A DNA stretch of 64,000 bases from Candidatus Sumerlaea chitinivorans (GTDB lineage: Bacteria > Sumerlaeota > Sumerlaeia > Sumerlaeales > Sumerlaeaceae): contig CP030759.1 in NCBI GenBank assembly GCA_003290465.1, positions 2,802,572-2,866,571 on the forward strand, written 5' to 3'. The notes under the pieces were generated by a model. It saw nothing but the letters and a program-made list of their open reading frames with translations, ran no database searches and was not told where the DNA came from. Each line of letters opens with the position of its first letter. Position 1 is the first letter of the stretch. A program made the position numbers and the translations under genes. Shown here piece by piece: positions 60,278 through 64,000 of the stretch.

Positions 60278-60568
60278 TCATCGTTTTTTGGCCAAACACT
60301 TTCCCCCTTGGCGCTCAGGACACGTCCCCTCCGCTCGTGCCTTCTTGCACGCAGCCGAACCTCGCTCGTAGTTTGCGGGACATTCAGTTTTCGCCGCTAC
60401 CAGAGAGCTTGAAGTCGGCGAGTCCGATGCTGTCTGGGCAAAGCAAGCTGGAGTGCTACTCAACAGTGCGATCATGAGGGCCATCAAATACGCCAGCCAC
60501 GTATGCGCTTTGCACTTTCTGTCGCTAAAGCATGGAGAGTCACTTTGTTGAATCCATCTGTTGCTCAT
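60278..60568 (-). CDS. small secreted Cys-containing protein, unknown
   Basis: 96 residues. AAGGAG lies ten bases before the ATG. A basic N-terminus and hydrophobic core (WLAYLMALMIALLSSTPACFA, about residues 24-44) form a signal peptide. The mature part is about 50 residues: a Ser/Thr-rich stretch, then TECPANYERGSAACKKARAEG and TCPERQGGKCLAKKR with four evenly spread cysteines and many basic residues. Family not recognised. It could be a small disulfide-bonded envelope protein. Confidence 0.65.
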   Translation of the reverse strand: MSNRWIQQSDSPCFSDRKCKAHTWLAYLMALMIALLSSTPACFAQTASDSPTSSSLVAAKTECPANYERGSAACKKARAEGTCPERQGGKCLAKKR

Positions 60569-60728
60569 CGTTGAGAAACTCCTTACGTGGGCGTGCGAAA
60601 GTGCTCACCTATCGAATTCTAATGCAGTTTTCACATTTGGCATCACACTTACCCAGCAAAGATAGTGCCAAGGCGGGTGCAAGGGACTTTTGTCCTCCCG
60701 TCCCCCAACGGCTGAGCAGCACCTCAGC
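60569..60728. other. intergenic region
   Basis: About 160 bases upstream of the small secreted protein gene. TAGAAT on the minus strand (near 60619) resembles a -10 box but I cannot pair it with a good -35. Confidence 0.3.
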
Positions 60729-60773
60729 AAAAAAATGAGGGGCGCCGCCCTCTGCAGGGCCGGATCGCCCCCC
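60729..60773 (-). terminator. intrinsic terminator of the GH13 gene
   Basis: On the minus strand, a GC-rich stem (GGGGCG 60739-60744 with CGCCCC 60766-60771, plus inner CCG/CGG and CCCT/AGGG pairs) is followed by seven T (the A-run at 60729-60735). It begins about 15 bases after the GH13 gene stop. Confidence 0.85.
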
Positions 60774-60787
60774 TTCAAGGCACATTC

Positions 60788-63700
60788 TTATTCATACAAG
60801 ACCCATGAGGCGTCCACCGCCACTGTCTCGTTGCGTGCAGCGGGGGTCGGGCCATTGAGCGACCAGTCGTATTGGGTATCGGTGTCCGTGGAGTTCACAT
60901 CACGCGACAAGGTGCGATTCGCAACCGGTGCATCGAAGCCAATCCCCCATCCCATGAAGGTTGTCCCTGCTGGCGGTTCGTCCGAGAAGGTTTGGTAGTC
61001 CAGCGACTGCCATCTTACGTAGTCCGTGGGAATCCCATACGGATCCAGAAGAGTTGCGGAGCCTGCCCGCTGCGGATACCACGGCAAATTCGTGCTGAGG
61101 ACAAGTCCCGGCGATGGGGGAGACAGCGCCCCGTCACTCACGACCCGGTAATCGTTTGCCGGTAACGTTAGCCCGGTGAGTGGAACGTAGCCCGTTTGGC
61201 CATTGGCATCCCCCCACCGCAGCCACCATTGACTCAGATCGACGCTTGAGCTCGTGGGGTTGTAGAGTTCGACCCAGTCGGGCACACCATTATTCACCTC
61301 GTTAAGGAGCACGGCCGGTACCTGCGGGAATTGCGCAACAGCGTCGAGCACCTGTACGCTATCGAACGTGTTTTGTGCGTTTTCGGGCAGCGTGTTCGGC
61401 GAGGGGAAGCTTGTGTCAGAGGTGGTCACAACCACAAAGCGCATTGAACGTGGGTTCGGGTAGCCAAGCTGCGCCAAAGGAATTGCCACCTCGAATCCGC
61501 TCGGGCCGGCAATGGTGGTTCCCGAGGCACCCGGATAGCTACCTAAGCCGCGGCCAAACGCAACCGCACCCTGAAGCTCGGCGAGGGTGGTGGTCGTGCC
61601 CGACACGCCTCCCGAGCCAAAGCCGAAGATCTTGGCTTCAAAGGGATTTGTGCCGTCCACGATGACTGCTGCGTCAAACCCGATTCCTTGCGCGCGCAGT
61701 GCAGAATTCAGCGTAAAGCCCGAATTCGAGACGAGCTGGCGCATGTGGGTCGAGCTGTCCCCAAGATCTGTCGGGGGTGTCAGGGTTTTTGCCCCCGAAC
61801 CGGTGCCCGCATCCACGTCAATATAGACAATGGTCGCGTTCAGGTTGGGGTCAACACCATTGAACATATCCCCCCGCACCGCGAGGTACAGGACGTCGTT
61901 CCAGACCCGGCCGTGGAGTTCGGTCAAGCTGCCATCTGCGCCAAAATCCGCCACAGCCGGCGAGTTGCCTGCCCCATCGGCCGCAGAAACAGCGAACGGA
62001 GCGCGGTCAAAAAACTCGGCGATGCTACCGTCAATGACCGGAGCCGGATTGGTTGGTGTGCTGCTCCCTCCCATACCCGTGATCGTGACGGAAGTCTCTG
62101 CTTCAGCCACAATGCCGCTCCCGTCGGGGCCGGTGGCTACAAGTGCGCGGATGGGGAACGTCCCATCGTGTAGGTTGAGTTGAGCGCTTGCATCGCCTGT
62201 TGCGTAATTTCCAGATGTCGCACTCAGTGTCACGGTTGTGGAAGTAAAGTCGTTCTTCACCTGAATGAGCTGCTGGACCCCATCCACAGAAATGTAGGCG
62301 AGCGCACTTCGCGCCGTCAGATCCGTGGACAGCACGACACTCAAAGCCGTGGGCGCGTTAAGCGTCGTCCCCGGTGTGGGGGAGACGATCGTGATTGGCG
62401 GCGCTGCCACCGAGTCGGGCACGGTCACAATCGCCGACATGCTGTTCTCGGGCGCCGTGCCTGAGGTCAGGCGCGCTCGCGCCACAAAATTGTGAATCCC
62501 ACGCGAATAACCACTCCAGCGGAAGCGGAACTCATCCCACGTGTCGCTGAGGTTTTGATCATTCTGCACGAGGCGCCCCACAGGCGGCAGCAGACTTGAA
62601 TCATACGGCACGGCATCGTAACGAACTCCGTCCACCTCAAGCGAGACAGTGTAGTCGGCCGGGAAGCTCAGCCCGACGTTTTTCACTCGCACCACGAAAT
62701 CATAAGGATAGGTGCGCGAGGAGATAGTGGCTGGAACCGGCTGGAAATTGGTCGCAGTCGGATTGAAATCGAAGTCAATGCCGAATGCCATGTCCGGTTG
62801 AGGCAACGCGGCGTGGATCGGCTCAAACCGCGTCACACTCGAGTTGCCCGTTGGCTCGAACGCCACAATGGTGATCGAATGGTTGCCCGGGGTGATGCCG
62901 TTCCATGTGTAGCGGAACTCATTGCGATCCACGCGCGTCATTTGGTTCGAGGCGTTGACGTTGCCCAAGAAATCGTAGCTTGGCGGCAGGTCGAAGAAAA
63001 TGTGCATCGAGTTTGCTGTGAAGTCCGGGCATTGCGCCACCACCGTATAGCTTTGCGACTGAATATCGCTTGTGCCCGTTGTGCTCGGATAAAGGAGCGT
63101 TACGGGCGGAGGGACTCGATCCAGATAAATGACAGAGCGCTTGGAGGAGTACGCGGCCGGAGTTCCAGAGGGACGCGGTCGGAACGCCACGGTGTCGAGG
63201 AAATGCATGCCTTCAGCTAGCCCATTGGTATTGATCGTCAGCTTGTATGTGCCGCTGCCACCCGAAGCCCGTGGGCTGTGAATCTCCGTAAACTCCTCGA
63301 ACCCTGCGAACTCGCCCGATGTAATAAAGAGGCCAGGGTTTGCGTCAATGGGGACCCCACCATCCAAACGAATCAGGGCGTTATCCTCGGCCACCGACGC
63401 ATCGGTTTGGACGGTCACAGAGAAGGTCGTGCCGGTCACTACATGCAGCGGCGTGTGGCGCCGAATCCCATTGGGCACAGCCGTAGTTTCTGGCGCAAGT
63501 ACCTGCGTCACAGGCGCGATCGTCTGGGTCTGGTTGGGTGTCGCCAAACCGTACATAACGAAACCGCGATTGTGGGTCACGCTGTTGGTGCGATTGCGCG
63601 GGACTCGAATGGTTGCCATCCCGTCGTTGCCGATCGTAATGGTGGAGAAAATGTCTCCATTGGCATTCACGACTGGATCGGTCGCATTGCCCGTGAGCTC

Positions 63701-64000
63701 CACGAGGGTGACGTTGCGGAAGTTTGTGTATACCGTGCGCGTGTCGTATCCAGCGTCCCCTCGGTCGTTCAGTCCCACGAGCAAAGAGTTGTCGCGCTCG
63801 TAGACGAAAACGTTTTCGTCAATCCAGCGCGTGTAGTACGCGCCTTTGGCATAGCGCCGGGCGATATCCACGAGCCGCGGGATCAAATCCCCATAATCGC
63901 CTCCAAGGGCGTCGCCGCGCCCGTCCTTCGGGAAGCTCCGGCCCGTGCCAAACTCCTTCGCGTTGAAATAGACAATCGGGTAACCGGTACGCGTGAGGAT
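60788..64000 (-). CDS. large secreted GH13-type enzyme with Ig-like and lamin-tail domains, partial (5' end missing)
   Basis: At least 1070 residues; the frame is open to the right edge, so the catalytic barrel is cut. The visible start (LTRTGYPIVYFNAKEFG, GRSFPKDGRGDALGG, then GAYYTRWIDENVFVYERDN) is the end of an alpha-amylase-family barrel. LLVGLNDRGDAGYDTRTV and LVELTGNATDPV belong to the C-terminal amylase beta domain. Several Ig/beta-sandwich repeats follow (about 150-800). The C-terminus holds a lamin-tail (LTD) domain: VLLNEVNNGVPDWVELYNPTSSSVDLSQWWL. It should hydrolyse alpha-glucans outside the cell. The CBM48-like secreted protein at 45242 could act on similar glucans (inference). 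Confidence 0.82.
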   Translation of the reverse strand: MLTRTGYPIVYFNAKEFGTGRSFPKDGRGDALGGDYGDLIPRLVDIARRYAKGAYYTRWIDENVFVYERDNSLLVGLNDRGDAGYDTRTVYTNFRNVTLVELTGNATDPVVNANGDIFSTITIGNDGMATIRVPRNRTNSVTHNRGFVMYGLATPNQTQTIAPVTQVLAPETTAVPNGIRRHTPLHVVTGTTFSVTVQTDASVAEDNALIRLDGGVPIDANPGLFITSGEFAGFEEFTEIHSPRASGGSGTYKLTINTNGLAEGMHFLDTVAFRPRPSGTPAAYSSKRSVIYLDRVPPPVTLLYPSTTGTSDIQSQSYTVVAQCPDFTANSMHIFFDLPPSYDFLGNVNASNQMTRVDRNEFRYTWNGITPGNHSITIVAFEPTGNSSVTRFEPIHAALPQPDMAFGIDFDFNPTATNFQPVPATISSRTYPYDFVVRVKNVGLSFPADYTVSLEVDGVRYDAVPYDSSLLPPVGRLVQNDQNLSDTWDEFRFRWSGYSRGIHNFVARARLTSGTAPENSMSAIVTVPDSVAAPPITIVSPTPGTTLNAPTALSVVLSTDLTARSALAYISVDGVQQLIQVKNDFTSTTVTLSATSGNYATGDASAQLNLHDGTFPIRALVATGPDGSGIVAEAETSVTITGMGGSSTPTNPAPVIDGSIAEFFDRAPFAVSAADGAGNSPAVADFGADGSLTELHGRVWNDVLYLAVRGDMFNGVDPNLNATIVYIDVDAGTGSGAKTLTPPTDLGDSSTHMRQLVSNSGFTLNSALRAQGIGFDAAVIVDGTNPFEAKIFGFGSGGVSGTTTTLAELQGAVAFGRGLGSYPGASGTTIAGPSGFEVAIPLAQLGYPNPRSMRFVVVTTSDTSFPSPNTLPENAQNTFDSVQVLDAVAQFPQVPAVLLNEVNNGVPDWVELYNPTSSSVDLSQWWLRWGDANGQTGYVPLTGLTLPANDYRVVSDGALSPPSPGLVLSTNLPWYPQRAGSATLLDPYGIPTDYVRWQSLDYQTFSDEPPAGTTFMGWGIGFDAPVANRTLSRDVNSTDTDTQYDWSLNGPTPAARNETVAVDASWVLYE

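Overview
The window comes from a diderm (Gram-negative-type) bacterium of medium-high GC content. It carries lpxK (lipid A 4'-kinase), Wzm/Wzt-type polysaccharide export genes, a WbaP/WcaJ-type initiating sugar transferase and many secreted beta-sandwich proteins. No gene fixes the phylum. The gene mix (Wzy-TPR fusions, golvesin-like modules, secreted GH13 with lamin-tail domain) fits an uncultured lineage outside the Proteobacteria. Sumerlaeota/BRC1 is one guess from gene content and is not demonstrated.

Layout. 1-17 kb: a polysaccharide/envelope block with a TPR protein, a Wzy/ligase-like protein, GT4, a large TPR protein, a GHL10-like hydrolase, a Wzm/Wzt ABC exporter and a GT39-like transferase, then a cysteine desulfurase, a DPM1-like GT2, LpxK and an EI24/CysZ-like membrane protein. 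17-24 kb: a small Cys-containing protein with a strong but apparently sequestered RBS, an AhbC/NirJ-like radical SAM enzyme, two paralogous tandem-GNAT proteins, rpsL, hslV and a zinc dehydrogenase. 24-29.4 kb (minus strand): a second glycan operon of polysaccharide deacetylase, GT2, DUF4911 protein and Wzy-TPR fusion. 30-31.3 kb: pyrH-frr.

31.44-38.33 kb: a very large CRISPR array that I count as 104 repeats (one degenerate) and 103 spacers. The repeat is of the I-C kind and is transcribed on the minus strand from a leader at about 38.33-38.55 kb. No cas gene is present in the window. Several spacer pairs encode the same short peptide with mostly synonymous or conservative differences, so diverged members of the same target families were sampled repeatedly.

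38.8-64 kb: sugar transferase plus a disordered membrane protein; two Rieske proteins; a DUF116-moaD-moaE operon behind a Fur-box-like promoter; three secreted paralogs sharing a CXXC-less thioredoxin-like tail, with an orphan microcompartment vertex protein (EutN/CcmL) among them; an ABC-2 transporter operon; SppA; KorAB behind a promoter and a candidate structured 5' leader RNA; RNase PH; a receiver protein with a HEPN-like C-terminus; a small Cys-containing secreted protein; and the C-terminal part of a large secreted GH13 enzyme running off the right edge.

Clearest non-coding signals: the CRISPR array and leader, three intrinsic terminators (20977-21030, 45179-45220, 60729-60773), the korA promoter and leader RNA (54644-54763), the RBS hairpin at 17316-17342 and the Fur-box-like site at 44949-44967.
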